Of a stretch of DNA of 64,000 nt, positions 1 to 8,171 are shown one piece after another. Numbering within the stretch: position 1 is the first letter of the stretch; every line of letters begins with the position of its first letter. The stretch covers positions 1 to 64,000 of the forward strand of contig NZ_JZDQ02000028.1 in NCBI RefSeq assembly GCF_000960475.2. Direction: 5' to 3'. Source of the DNA: Nocardioides luteus. Lineage in GTDB: Bacteria > Actinomycetota > Actinomycetes > Propionibacteriales > Nocardioidaceae. The notes beneath the pieces are model-generated. The model was given only the letters and a program-made list of their open reading frames with translations, had not been told where the DNA came from and did no database searches. The translations under genes were made by a program, and so were the position numbers.

Positions 1-35
1 CCCACACCGGCCAGGAAGAAGCAGCCCCGCACGGG

Positions 36-60
36 GGTGGTCTCGACAAGCTCGACCACC
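36..60. repeat. Palindromic repeat, copy 1 (core CTCGACAAGCTCGA)
   Basis: A 25-bp unit with arms GGTGGTC / GACCACC around the core TCGACAAGCTC. An identical copy lies at 129-153. Diverged relatives with the same core (CGAGCYTGTCGAG on the other strand) occur inside coding sequence at 15071-15093 and 47584-47607. It looks like a dispersed REP-like element. Confidence 0.75.
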
Positions 61-128
61 GGGGCACCACCGGCCCGCGAGCCGGGTCTGTGGCTCACAC
101 CCGCCATGAAGAACAGCTCCACTAAGAA

Positions 129-153
129 GGTGGTCTCGACAAGCTCGACCACC
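129..153. repeat. Palindromic repeat, copy 2 (identical to 36-60)
   Basis: Exact second copy of the 25-bp unit at 36-60, in the same orientation and 68 bp further on. Two copies with unrelated flanks do not make an array; a dispersed palindromic repeat is the better description. Confidence 0.75.
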
Positions 154-284
154 CACCCTCGCCATGCACCCAAGGCATCACGAGATTCAAATTCGGGCTT
201 GGACAGGCATCATTGAGCGTACATAGCGTGATGGTCACCACCTTCCCCTCAGCAACACTCACCAACCTCCGAAGGACGTGACTC

Positions 285-1199
285 GTGACCGAGTACAGCC
301 CGACCGACCTGGCCGCCCAGCTCAAGAGCGGGCTTCTCTCGTTCCCTGTCACCCACTTCACCGCGGACCTCCGGTTCGACGAGGAGGGGTACCGGAAGCA
401 CCTGAGCTGGCTGGCCGAGTACCCGGTCGCAGGGCTCTTCGCGGCCGGCGGGACGGGGGAGGGGTTCTCGCTGAACGCGGAGGAGACCGACCAGGTCGTA
501 CGTGCGGCCGTCGACGAGGTGGCCGGGGCCGTACCGGTGCTCGCGCCGGCGACGGGCAGCACGGCCAACGCGGTGGCGCAGGCGAAGGCGGCGGAGGCCG
601 CGGGGGCGGACGGGATCCTGCTGATGCCGCCCTACCTCACCGAGGCGGGGCAGGCCGGCCTGGTCGAGCACGCCAGCCGCGTGTGCGAGGCGACCGGGCT
701 CGGGGTGATCGTCTACAGCCGCGCCAACGCGGTGCTGCGCGACGAGGCCGTCGCGCAGCTCGCCGATCGCAACCCCACGCTGATCGGCTTCAAGGACGGT
801 GTCGGCAACATCGAGCAGATGACCCGCACCTACGCCCGGGTCGGCGACCGGCTCACCTACATCGGCGGCCTGCCGACGGCGGAGACCTTCGCGCTGCCGC
901 TGCTGCAGCTCGGCGTGAGCACCTACTCCTCGGCGCTGTTCAACTTCGCGCCGAGGTGGGCGATCGAGTTCTACGATGCCGTACGTGCCCAGGACCGCGA
1001 CGAGGTCTACCGTCGTCTCAACGAGTTCGTGATCCCCTACCTCGACATCCGGGACCGTACGGCCGGCTATGCCGTCTCGATCGTCAAGGGCGGTCTGGCC
1101 GCGATCGGCCGGCCCGCCGGTCCGGTACGCCCGCCGCTCACCGACCTGCGCGAGGACGAGATCGCCGAGCTGCGCGACCTGATCGCCCGCATCTCCTGA
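285..1199 (+). CDS. kdgD: 5-dehydro-4-deoxyglucarate dehydratase (KdgD)
   Basis: Converts 5-dehydro-4-deoxy-D-glucarate to 2-oxoglutarate semialdehyde with loss of water and CO2, the second step of D-glucarate/galactarate breakdown. The 304-residue protein is a DapA-family TIM barrel. It has the GTGE loop at residues 56-59, a tyrosine at Y144 and the Schiff-base lysine K170 in LIGFKDGVGN. Length matches the family (about 300). The start is GTG with GAAGGA eight bases upstream. The next two genes encode the following and the preceding steps of the same pathway, which supports this call over other DapA-like aldolases. Confidence 0.93.
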   Translation: MTEYSPTDLAAQLKSGLLSFPVTHFTADLRFDEEGYRKHLSWLAEYPVAGLFAAGGTGEGFSLNAEETDQVVRAAVDEVAGAVPVLAPATGSTANAVAQAKAAEAAGADGILLMPPYLTEAGQAGLVEHASRVCEATGLGVIVYSRANAVLRDEAVAQLADRNPTLIGFKDGVGNIEQMTRTYARVGDRLTYIGGLPTAETFALPLLQLGVSTYSSALFNFAPRWAIEFYDAVRAQDRDEVYRRLNEFVIPYLDIRDRTAGYAVSIVKGGLAAIGRPAGPVRPPLTDLREDEIAELRDLIARIS

Positions 1200-1247
1200 C
1201 GCCGACCGCCCGAGACGCACCGAGACCGACCCGATAGGAAAGGGACC

Positions 1248-2741
1248 ATGAGCTACCGCTCGATCATCGCCGGAGCCGACTCCGAGCAGCCCGACGTCAC
1301 CGCCGCCACCGGCGCCGCGGCCGAGGCCTTCGCCGGCTACCGCGCCACGTCCCCCGAGGCCCGGGCGGACTTTCTCGAGGCGGTCGCCGCCGAGATCGAG
1401 GCGGCCCGTGCCGAGATCGTCGAGGCCGCCGTCGCCGAGTCGCACCTGCCCGAGGGCCGGATCAGCGGAGAGGTCGGCCGCACCACGGGCCAGCTCCGGA
1501 TGTTCGCCGGCGTCGTACGCCGCGGCGACCACCTCGGCGTACGCATCGACCCGGCCCTCCCGGACCGGACCCCGCTCCCGCGGGCCGACATCCGCCAGCG
1601 CCAGATCCCGCTCGGCCCGGTGGCGGTCTTCGGGGCCAGCAACTTCCCGCTCGCCTTCTCCACCGCCGGCGGCGACACCGCCTCGGCGCTCGCCGCGGGC
1701 TGCCCGGTGGTCGTCAAGGGCCACCCGGCGCACCCGCTCACCGGCTACCTGGTCGCCCAGGCGATCACCCGTGCGGTCGAGAAGGCCGGACTGCCCGCGG
1801 GCACCTTCTCCTTCCTCCTCGACACCACCAGCCAGGGAGGCATCGAGCTCGGCCAGACCCTCGTGTCGGACCCGCGGATCAAGGCCGTCGGCTTCACCGG
1901 CTCCCGCGGCGGCGGGCTCGCGATCGCCGCGGCCGCGGCGGCCCGGCCCGAGCCCATCCCGGTCTACGCCGAGATGTCCTCGATCAACCCTGTCGTCGTC
2001 CTCCCCGGGGCCCTCGACGGCGACCCGGACGCGCTCGCCACCGCCTACGTCGGCTCCCTCACCCTCGGCTCCGGCCAGTTCTGCACCAACCCCGGTCTGC
2101 TCTTCCTCCCGACGGGCGAGGCGGGCGACGCCTTCCTGGCCGCCGCCGGCCGCGCCACGGCCGAGGCCGTAGGCGCCACCATGCTGACCCCCGCGATCGC
2201 CCGGGCCTACGAGGCGGGCACCGAGAAGCTCCGCGCCACCGACGGCGTCACCGTCGTCGGCGAGGGCACCGCCGGGGACACGGACGCCCCCGCGCCCCAG
2301 ATCGTCGAGACCGCCAGCCTCGCCGGCGTGACCGACGAGGTCTTCGGCGCCTCCGGCGTCGTGGTCCGCTACGAAAGCGTCGACGACCTCCTTCCCAGCC
2401 TGGGCTCCCTCGAGGGCCAGCTCACCGCGACGGTCCACGCGACCGACAGCGACCACGAGGCAGCTGCCCGGGTGGTCGAGGCCCTCGAGCTCAAGGCCGG
2501 CCGGATCCTCTTCAACGGCTGGCCCACGGGCGTCGAGGTCGGCCACGCGATGGTCCACGGCGGCCCCTTCCCGGCCACCTCCGACTCCCGCACCACCTCG
2601 GTCGGCAGCCTCGCGATCGAGCGCTTCCAGCGTCCGGTCGCCTACCAGGACGTCCCTGCGGCCCTCCTCCCGGAGCCCGTACGCGACGACAACCCCTGGC
2701 ACCTCGCCCGCCGCATCGACGGGGAGCTCCAGCTGCCATGA
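1248..2741 (+). CDS. 2-oxoglutarate semialdehyde dehydrogenase (2,5-dioxovalerate dehydrogenase)
   Basis: An aldehyde dehydrogenase of 497 residues, oxidising 2-oxoglutarate semialdehyde made by the preceding KdgD to 2-oxoglutarate with NAD(P)+, so that glucarate carbon enters the TCA cycle. Visible residues are N132 in GASNFPLAF, K157 in VVVKGHPAHP, the general base E242 in YAEMSS and the catalytic cysteine C279 in GSGQFCTNPG. ATG start with AGGAAAGG just upstream. Its 3' end overlaps the next ORF by ATGA. Substrate is inferred mainly from the operon; the fold and catalytic residues are clear. Confidence 0.9.
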   Translation: MSYRSIIAGADSEQPDVTAATGAAAEAFAGYRATSPEARADFLEAVAAEIEAARAEIVEAAVAESHLPEGRISGEVGRTTGQLRMFAGVVRRGDHLGVRIDPALPDRTPLPRADIRQRQIPLGPVAVFGASNFPLAFSTAGGDTASALAAGCPVVVKGHPAHPLTGYLVAQAITRAVEKAGLPAGTFSFLLDTTSQGGIELGQTLVSDPRIKAVGFTGSRGGGLAIAAAAAARPEPIPVYAEMSSINPVVVLPGALDGDPDALATAYVGSLTLGSGQFCTNPGLLFLPTGEAGDAFLAAAGRATAEAVGATMLTPAIARAYEAGTEKLRATDGVTVVGEGTAGDTDAPAPQIVETASLAGVTDEVFGASGVVVRYESVDDLLPSLGSLEGQLTATVHATDSDHEAAARVVEALELKAGRILFNGWPTGVEVGHAMVHGGPFPATSDSRTTSVGSLAIERFQRPVAYQDVPAALLPEPVRDDNPWHLARRIDGELQLP

Positions 2742-4063
2742 GCACCACGACGATCGCCAAGGTCGAGGTCGTCCCGGTCGCCGGCCACGACTCGATGCTG
2801 CTCAACCTCAGCGGCGCGCACGCCCCGTTCTTCACCCGCAACATCGCGATCCTCACCGACTCCGAGGGACGCGAGGGGGTCGGCGAGGTCCCCGGCGGCG
2901 AGCCGATCCGCCGCACGATCGAGGAGGCCGCCGAGCTGCTCGTCGGCCAGCCGGTCACCCGCTACCGCAGCCTGCTGCGCCAGGTCTCGCACACCTTCGC
3001 CGACCGCGACGCGGGCGGCCGCGGCGCCCAGACCTTCGACCTGCGTACGACCGTCCACGCCGTCACCGCGCTGGAGTCCGCGCTCCTCGATCTCGCAGGT
3101 CAGGCCCAGGGGGTGCCGGTCGCCGAGCTGCTCGGCGAGGGCCAGCAGCGCGACTCGGTGCCGATGCTCGGCTACCTCTTCTACGTCGGCGACCCCGACA
3201 AGACCGATCTGCCCTACCTGCGGGAGGCCGACGCTGCCGACGACTGGGACGGCCTGCGCCGAGAGGTGGCGCTGACCCCCGAGGCGGTCGTACGCCTCGC
3301 CGAGGCCGCCCAGGCCCGCTACGGCTTCGCCGACTTCAAGCTCAAGGGCGGCGTCCTGGCCGGTGAGGAGGAGGTCGCGGCGGTGACCGCCCTTCACGAC
3401 CGCTTCCCGGACGCCCGGATCACCCTCGACCCCAACGGCGGCTGGCTGCTCGCCGACGCGGTCCGGCTCTTGAGGGGCAAGGACGACGTGCTCGCGTACG
3501 CCGAGGACCCCTGCGGCGCCGAGGGCGGCTACTCGGGGCGCGAGATCATGGCCGAGTTCAAGCGCGCCACCGGGCTGCGTACGGCGACCAACATGATCGC
3601 CACCGACTGGCGCCAGATGGCGCATGCCATCCGCACCGACGCGGTCGACATCCCCCTCGCCGACCCGCACTTCTGGACCATGTCCGGCTCCGTCCGCGTC
3701 GCCCAGCTGTGCCACGAGTTCGGGCTGACCTGGGGCTCCCACTCCAACAACCACTTCGACGTCTCGCTGGCCATGTTCACCCACGTCGGCGCCGCCGCGC
3801 CGGGGGAGATCACCGCCCTGGACACCCACTGGATCTGGCAGGACGGCCAGGGGCTGACCGAGTCGCCGCTGGAGATCCGCGACGGTGCGATCGCGGTGCC
3901 GACCGCCCCGGGCCTCGGGATCCGGCTCGACCGCGAGCGGGTCGCGTCCGCGCACGAGCTCTACCTCGAGCACGGGCTCGGCGTACGCGACGACGGCGTC
4001 GCCATGCAGTACCTGGTGCCCGGGTGGAGCTTCGACCCCAAGCGCCCGTGCCTTGTCCGCTGA
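2738..4063 (+). CDS. gudD: Glucarate dehydratase
   Basis: Enolase-superfamily enzyme that dehydrates D-glucarate to 5-dehydro-4-deoxyglucarate, the first step of the pathway completed by the two preceding genes. The 441-residue length is close to the E. coli enzyme (446). The KxK catalytic pair is in FKLKGG, metal ligands are in ITLDPNGGW and AYAEDPCG, followed by TNMIATD and the catalytic histidine in GSHSNNHFD. Translationally coupled to the dehydrogenase through an ATGA overlap. An altronate or mannonate dehydratase is less likely, given the full pathway context. Confidence 0.93.
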   Translation: MSTTTIAKVEVVPVAGHDSMLLNLSGAHAPFFTRNIAILTDSEGREGVGEVPGGEPIRRTIEEAAELLVGQPVTRYRSLLRQVSHTFADRDAGGRGAQTFDLRTTVHAVTALESALLDLAGQAQGVPVAELLGEGQQRDSVPMLGYLFYVGDPDKTDLPYLREADAADDWDGLRREVALTPEAVVRLAEAAQARYGFADFKLKGGVLAGEEEVAAVTALHDRFPDARITLDPNGGWLLADAVRLLRGKDDVLAYAEDPCGAEGGYSGREIMAEFKRATGLRTATNMIATDWRQMAHAIRTDAVDIPLADPHFWTMSGSVRVAQLCHEFGLTWGSHSNNHFDVSLAMFTHVGAAAPGEITALDTHWIWQDGQGLTESPLEIRDGAIAVPTAPGLGIRLDRERVASAHELYLEHGLGVRDDGVAMQYLVPGWSFDPKRPCLVR

Positions 4064-4844
4064 GCTCGCCTGGCTCCTGCTCGCCGGCATCGGGGCGGGA
4101 CTGACCGGCTCGGTGGCTGGTCTGGCCTCGCTGGTCAGCTACCCCTCCCTGCTGGCCGCGGGGCTGCCGCCGGTGGTCGCCAACGTCACCAACACGGTGG
4201 CCATGTTCGGCGTCACCGGCGGCACCGTCGCCGGGTCACGGCGCGAGCTCCGCGGCCAGGGCCGCAGGATCGCCTGGCTGGCCCTGGCCTCCTTCCTCGG
4301 TGGCGCGGTCGGCGCGGCCCTGCTGCTCACCACACCCGCCGAGGCGTTCGAGGCGGTCGTGCCCTGGCTCGTCGGCGGCGGCGCGATCCTCCTCCTGCTC
4401 CGCGACCGCATCCGCCTCTGGGCCGCGGCGCTCGCGACCAGGAGGACGCCACGGCAGGACCCGGTCGACCAGGGGGAGCGGCGTACGCTCGCCCGAGCCC
4501 TCGGCTGGGGCGTGATCGTGTTCGTGCTCGGCATCTACGGCGGCTACTTCGGGGCCGGCGTCGGCATCATCGCGCTCGCGGTCCTCGTCCTCGAGCGCAC
4601 CGAGGCGCTCGCCGTCACCAACGCGGTCAAGAACGTCGCCACCGGCGTCGCGAACGGCACCGCCGCGATCGCGTACGTCTTCTTCGCTCCTGTCCACTGG
4701 CCCGCCGCGGTCGCCCTCGGGATCGGCGCCGTGATCGGCGGCTACCTCGGCCCGGCGATCGTCCGGGTCGCCCCCGAGCGGCCGCTGCGCTGGCTCGTCG
4801 GTCTCGCCGGGCTCGGCCTCGCCGTGCACCTCGCGACGGCCTGA
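4053..4844 (+). CDS. TSUP (TauE/SafE) family membrane transporter
   Basis: A membrane protein of about 263 residues with seven to eight hydrophobic segments and the duplicated glycine-rich helices of the sulfite-exporter TauE/SafE family (for example GIGAGLTGSVAGLASL near the start and GIYGGYFGAGVGIIALAVL in the middle). The chosen start is TTG at 4053, inside the last codons of gudD, because the hydrophobic N-terminus begins directly after it; no strong ribosome site is visible. Overlap with gudD suggests one operon. TSUP members export small organic or sulfur anions; the substrate here cannot be read from sequence, though an organic acid linked to glucarate breakdown is possible. Confidence 0.8.
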   Translation: MSAELAWLLLAGIGAGLTGSVAGLASLVSYPSLLAAGLPPVVANVTNTVAMFGVTGGTVAGSRRELRGQGRRIAWLALASFLGGAVGAALLLTTPAEAFEAVVPWLVGGGAILLLLRDRIRLWAAALATRRTPRQDPVDQGERRTLARALGWGVIVFVLGIYGGYFGAGVGIIALAVLVLERTEALAVTNAVKNVATGVANGTAAIAYVFFAPVHWPAAVALGIGAVIGGYLGPAIVRVAPERPLRWLVGLAGLGLAVHLATA

Positions 4845-4907
4845 GGCCGGGCCGATAGGCTCCGGGCCGCTGTCACGGGTCACAGGTCTCAGGAGGACGA
4901 AGCGAAC

Positions 4908-5726
4908 ATGGGTTCGGGCAACATGCGCGGTCGGGTGCGCGCCTTGGTCGACGACGACACCTTCCAGAAGGTGATCATCGGGGTGATCATCCTCAACGCC
5001 GTGGTCCTCGGTGTGGAGACGATGGTCCCCGAGCACCTCGCGCACGAGCTGGCCCTCTTCGACATGGCCCTGCTCGGCGTCTTCGTCATCGAGCTGATGC
5101 TGCGGCTGGTGGCGTACGGCCCGAGGTTCTTCCTCGACCCGTGGAACATCTTCGACACCGTGATCGTCGCGATCGCGCTCGTGCCCGCCACCGGGCCGCT
5201 CTCGGTGCTGCGGGCGCTGCGGATCCTGCGCGTGCTGCGGCTGGTCAACTCGGTCCCGTCGATGCGCCGCGTCGTCGACGGCCTGATCGCGGCGATGCCC
5301 GGGATGGGCTCGGTCGCGGCGCTGCTGGTGCTGATGATGTACGTCGCGGTGGTCATCTCGACCAACCTCTACGGGGAGATCGCGCCGGAGTACTTCGGCG
5401 ACCTCGGCACCAGCGCGTTCACCCTCTTCCAGACCATGACCGGCGAGGCCTGGCCCGACATCGCCCGCGAGGTGATGGCCGCGGACCCCTCGGCGTGGAT
5501 CTTCTTCGTCGTCTTCATCCTGGTGATGACCTTCGCCGTCCTCAACCTCTTCCTCGCCGTCGTCGTCTCCGGCATGGAGAGCGTCGAGAGCCTCGCCCAG
5601 CACGAGGAGGAGTCCGACGCCGAGATGATGGCCGTGCTGACCTCGCTGCGCGAGGACCTCACCGCCGTACGCGAGGAGCTGGCCGCCACCCGGGAGGAGC
5701 TGCGGAGCACCCGCTCGGAGGTCTGA
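4908..5726 (+). CDS. Voltage-gated sodium-channel-like ion transporter (BacNav type)
   Basis: A 272-residue single-domain six-helix cation channel subunit, expected to form a tetramer in the membrane. S4 carries four arginines at three-residue spacing (R102, R105, R108, R111 in RALRILRVLR). The pore loop reads TGEAW at 178-182, fitting the bacterial TxExW selectivity pattern (TLESW in NaChBac) with glycine and alanine replacing L and S. S6 is followed by an acidic tail from about residue 225 to the end, rich in E and L and likely to form the usual C-terminal coiled coil. ATG start with AGGAGG at 4891-4896. Confidence 0.85.
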   Translation: MGSGNMRGRVRALVDDDTFQKVIIGVIILNAVVLGVETMVPEHLAHELALFDMALLGVFVIELMLRLVAYGPRFFLDPWNIFDTVIVAIALVPATGPLSVLRALRILRVLRLVNSVPSMRRVVDGLIAAMPGMGSVAALLVLMMYVAVVISTNLYGEIAPEYFGDLGTSAFTLFQTMTGEAWPDIAREVMAADPSAWIFFVVFILVMTFAVLNLFLAVVVSGMESVESLAQHEEESDAEMMAVLTSLREDLTAVREELAATREELRSTRSEV

Positions 5727-5738
5727 GCCGGGCCGTGG

Positions 5739-6425
5739 TCAGCGGCGCAGCAGGTAGCGGTGCTCGGGCCGCCCGGGCCCGCCGTACCGAGGCACGACCT
5801 CGGCCCGGCCGCGGTCGACGAGGTGCTCCAGATAGCGCCGCGCGCTGACCCGGGAGAGACCCACGTCCTCGGCCACCTCGGTGGCCGAGGCATCCTCGGG
5901 ACGGCTCTCCAGCGCCCGCAGCACCAGTTCCAACGTACGCCGCGACAACCCCTTCGGCAGGCTGCTTCCCCAGGTGGCCCGTGGCTGGGCGAGCAGCCGG
6001 TCGACCGCCGCCTGGTCGAGCGGCTCGGACGCGCTGCGCTGGATCTCTCCCCGGTGACGCAGGTAGTCGGTGAGCCGCTCGCGCAGCGTCGCCGCCGAGA
6101 ACGGCTTCACCAGGTAGTGGAGCACGCCACCCGCCATCGCCGCCCGCACCGTCTCCAGCTCACGCGCGGCGGTGATCGCGATGACGTCGACCTCGTCGGA
6201 CCAGGGGGAGGACCGGATCGCGCGGAGCACGTCGATCCCGGAGATGTCGGGCAGGAACACGTCGAGCAGCACCAGGTCGGGCCTGGTGGACTCGACCAGA
6301 TCGAGCGCGTCGGCGCCGGTGTAGGCGACCCCGGTCACCTCGAAGCCGCCGTGCGACTCGACGAACCGGCGATGCAGCTGCGCGACCGAGAAGTCGTCGT
6401 CGACGACCAGCACCCGGGGCTTCAT
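5739..6425 (-). CDS. CitB/DcuR-family response regulator
   Basis: Cytoplasmic DNA-binding response regulator of 228 residues. The receiver domain has the acidic pair DD at 9-11, phospho-acceptor D55 in LVLLDVFLPD and the lysine in YLVKPFS. The C-terminal half ends in a winged helix-turn-helix typical of CitB/DcuR (SATEVAEDVGLSRVSARR). Its start overlaps the end of the sensor kinase gene by four bases (ATGA). It lies just across from tctCBA, so it most likely activates that tricarboxylate transporter in response to a C4/C6 carboxylate. Confidence 0.9.
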   Translation of the reverse strand: MKPRVLVVDDDFSVAQLHRRFVESHGGFEVTGVAYTGADALDLVESTRPDLVLLDVFLPDISGIDVLRAIRSSPWSDEVDVIAITAARELETVRAAMAGGVLHYLVKPFSAATLRERLTDYLRHRGEIQRSASEPLDQAAVDRLLAQPRATWGSSLPKGLSRRTLELVLRALESRPEDASATEVAEDVGLSRVSARRYLEHLVDRGRAEVVPRYGGPGRPEHRYLLRR

Positions 6426-8014
6426 CGCACGCCTCCCGTCGTGATCGCCGCCGGCGTGTGCTCCATGACCACCGCGAACCTGGCCCCGCCGAGCGAGGAG
6501 TCGTCGACCTCGACCGAGCCGCCGCGGCGCGCGACGATGCGCGAGACCAGCGCCAGCCCGAGGCCCCGGGCGTCCGCGCCGGAGGTGGAGTAGCCCGACC
6601 GGAAGATCCGCTCCCGGTCGGCGGCCGGCACCCCGGGCCCGTCGTCCTCGACGACCAGTCGCAGCACTCCGCTGCCCGGCTCGTCGGTGAGCGTGACCTG
6701 CACCGTGCCCCCGCTGCCCGCTGCGTCGACCGCGTTGTCGATCAGGTTGCCGACGACGGTGACCACGTCGGCGGTGTCATCGGGCGGGCAGGTCGACCCG
6801 GGGTCGACCTCCAGGCTCACCCCACGCTCGCGGGCGGTGGCCAGCTTGGCCATCAGCAGGGCCGTCACCGCCGGATCGGTGACCGCGGGCACCAGCCCGC
6901 CCGCGGTGAGCGCGCCGCCGTATCCGGAGCGGGCGATGAAGTCGACGGCCTCGCCGGGCCGGCCGATCTCGAGGAGACCCGAGACGGTGTGCATCAGGTT
7001 GGCGAACTCGTGCGCCTGGGCGCGCAGCGCCGAGGTGAGGTCGCGGGCGCCGTCGAGGTCACGCAGCACGGTGTGCAGCTCGGTGCGGTCACGCAGGATC
7101 AGCACCGTCCCGACCCGGTCGCCCTCCACGACCGCCTCGCTGCGCTGGGCGACCAGGATCCGCTCGCCCGAGAGCACCAGGCGGCGCGTGTCGGGGTCGG
7201 CGTCGAGCAGGGCGAGAACGTCCGGGTCGAGCACGGCACGGGCCTCCTCGCCGACGGCATCGGGGGAGAGCCCGAGCAGGCGCTGCGCCTCGTCGTTGAG
7301 CAGCGCCAGCCGCCCGTGGGCATCGATGGCGACCAGGCCCTCGCCGATGCTGTGCAGCATCGCGTCCCGCGTCTCGAGCAGCGCGGCGATCTCCTCGGGC
7401 TCGAGCCGGTGGATCCGGCGCCACACCACCCGGGAGACCCAGTAGGCGCCGAGCAGGCCCACCAGGGCGGCGCCGACCAGCCACAGGACCAGCCGGGGGA
7501 GCTGGGCCAGCAGGTCCGAGCGCAGCTGTGACTCCAGGATGCCGACCGAGGCGGTGCCGATGACCTTGCCGGCGTCGTCACGGATGGGCACCTTCACCCG
7601 CCAGGACTCGCCGAGGGTGCCGGTCTGGGTGCCGACGTACATCTTCCCCGACAGCGGGACCGAGGGGTCGGTCGAGACCCGCTCGCCGATCCGGTCGGGG
7701 TTGGGGTGGGAGTAGCGGATGCCGTGCTCGTCGGTGACCACGACGTACGTCACGCCCGACGCCTTCCGGATCAGCTCGGCGATCGGCTGGATCTCGGTCG
7801 CGGGCTCGGGGTCGTCCATCGCGCTGCGTACGGCCGGGAGCCGGGCCACGCTCTGGGCCACGCCGATCATCTGCTGCTCGTAGGACGCCCGGATCTGGTT
7901 CGCCTGGGCGATGCTCGCCGCCACGCCGACGCCGGCCACGGCGGTGAGCACGATCGCCACCTGCAGCAGCAGCATCTGCGCCCGCAGAGACATCCGGCGC
8001 CTGGTTCTGGCCAT
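6422..8014 (-). CDS. CitA/DcuS-family sensor histidine kinase
   Basis: Membrane sensor kinase of 530 residues. Transmembrane helix 1 is at about 11-35, an extracytoplasmic PAS-like/Cache sensor at 40-170 (with VVVTDEHGIRYSHP, typical of the citrate/C4-dicarboxylate sensors), helix 2 at about 173-195, a cytoplasmic PAS at 215-310, then the phospho-acceptor H335 in RAQAHEFANLMH and a C-terminal HATPase domain (NLIDNAVDAA, DDGPGVP). It pairs with the overlapping response regulator and is divergent from tctC, a layout known for carboxylate-responsive systems in actinobacteria. Confidence 0.92.
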   Translation of the reverse strand: MARTRRRMSLRAQMLLLQVAIVLTAVAGVGVAASIAQANQIRASYEQQMIGVAQSVARLPAVRSAMDDPEPATEIQPIAELIRKASGVTYVVVTDEHGIRYSHPNPDRIGERVSTDPSVPLSGKMYVGTQTGTLGESWRVKVPIRDDAGKVIGTASVGILESQLRSDLLAQLPRLVLWLVGAALVGLLGAYWVSRVVWRRIHRLEPEEIAALLETRDAMLHSIGEGLVAIDAHGRLALLNDEAQRLLGLSPDAVGEEARAVLDPDVLALLDADPDTRRLVLSGERILVAQRSEAVVEGDRVGTVLILRDRTELHTVLRDLDGARDLTSALRAQAHEFANLMHTVSGLLEIGRPGEAVDFIARSGYGGALTAGGLVPAVTDPAVTALLMAKLATARERGVSLEVDPGSTCPPDDTADVVTVVGNLIDNAVDAAGSGGTVQVTLTDEPGSGVLRLVVEDDGPGVPAADRERIFRSGYSTSGADARGLGLALVSRIVARRGGSVEVDDSSLGGARFAVVMEHTPAAITTGGVR

Positions 8015-8171
8015 TGGCTGATTGTGCCCCCGTCACGCGGGCTTGGGGAGACCGTCGCGGATGACCAGAACGACCAAAACCACCATTACCTCCAGATGCT
8101 TCCGGCCACCTCGTGGGCGCACCTACGTTCTCCGCCATGAAGTGACGTACGTCACTCCCGAAGGAGAAGCA
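8015..8171. promoter_or_regulatory. Divergent control region, sensor kinase / tctC, with 16-bp perfect palindrome
   Basis: This 157-bp gap separates the sensor kinase from tctC. A perfect palindrome AGTGACGTACGTCACT lies at 8141-8156, immediately before the tctC ribosome site (AAGGAGAAGC, 8161-8170). Further upstream is a locally A-rich stretch (about 8065-8095), unusual for this genome and a plausible binding site for the CitB-like regulator. The functional roles are inferred. Confidence 0.5.

Larger units (their letters stand above)
1..284. other. Intergenic leader upstream of the glucarate operon
   Basis: No convincing coding region is seen in this stretch. It holds two identical copies of a 25-bp palindromic repeat (36-60 and 129-153), and then a less GC-rich segment (about 180-240) that probably contains the promoter of the downstream operon. 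TTGGAC at 199-204 and TACATA at 220-225 are possible -35/-10 elements, but the 15-bp spacing is short, so this is only suggestive. The upstream gene lies outside the window. Confidence 0.5.

Noticed and set aside
36..153. Possible start of a CRISPR array (two identical 25-bp repeats)
   Set aside because: Only two copies, no further units, no cas genes, and relatives of the repeat are dispersed inside coding genes.
249..2702. Very long open frame on the minus strand opposite kdgD and the dehydrogenase
   Set aside because: It is antisense to genes with clear catalytic motifs, has arginine/glycine-rich composition without any family feature, and is a usual side effect of high GC content.
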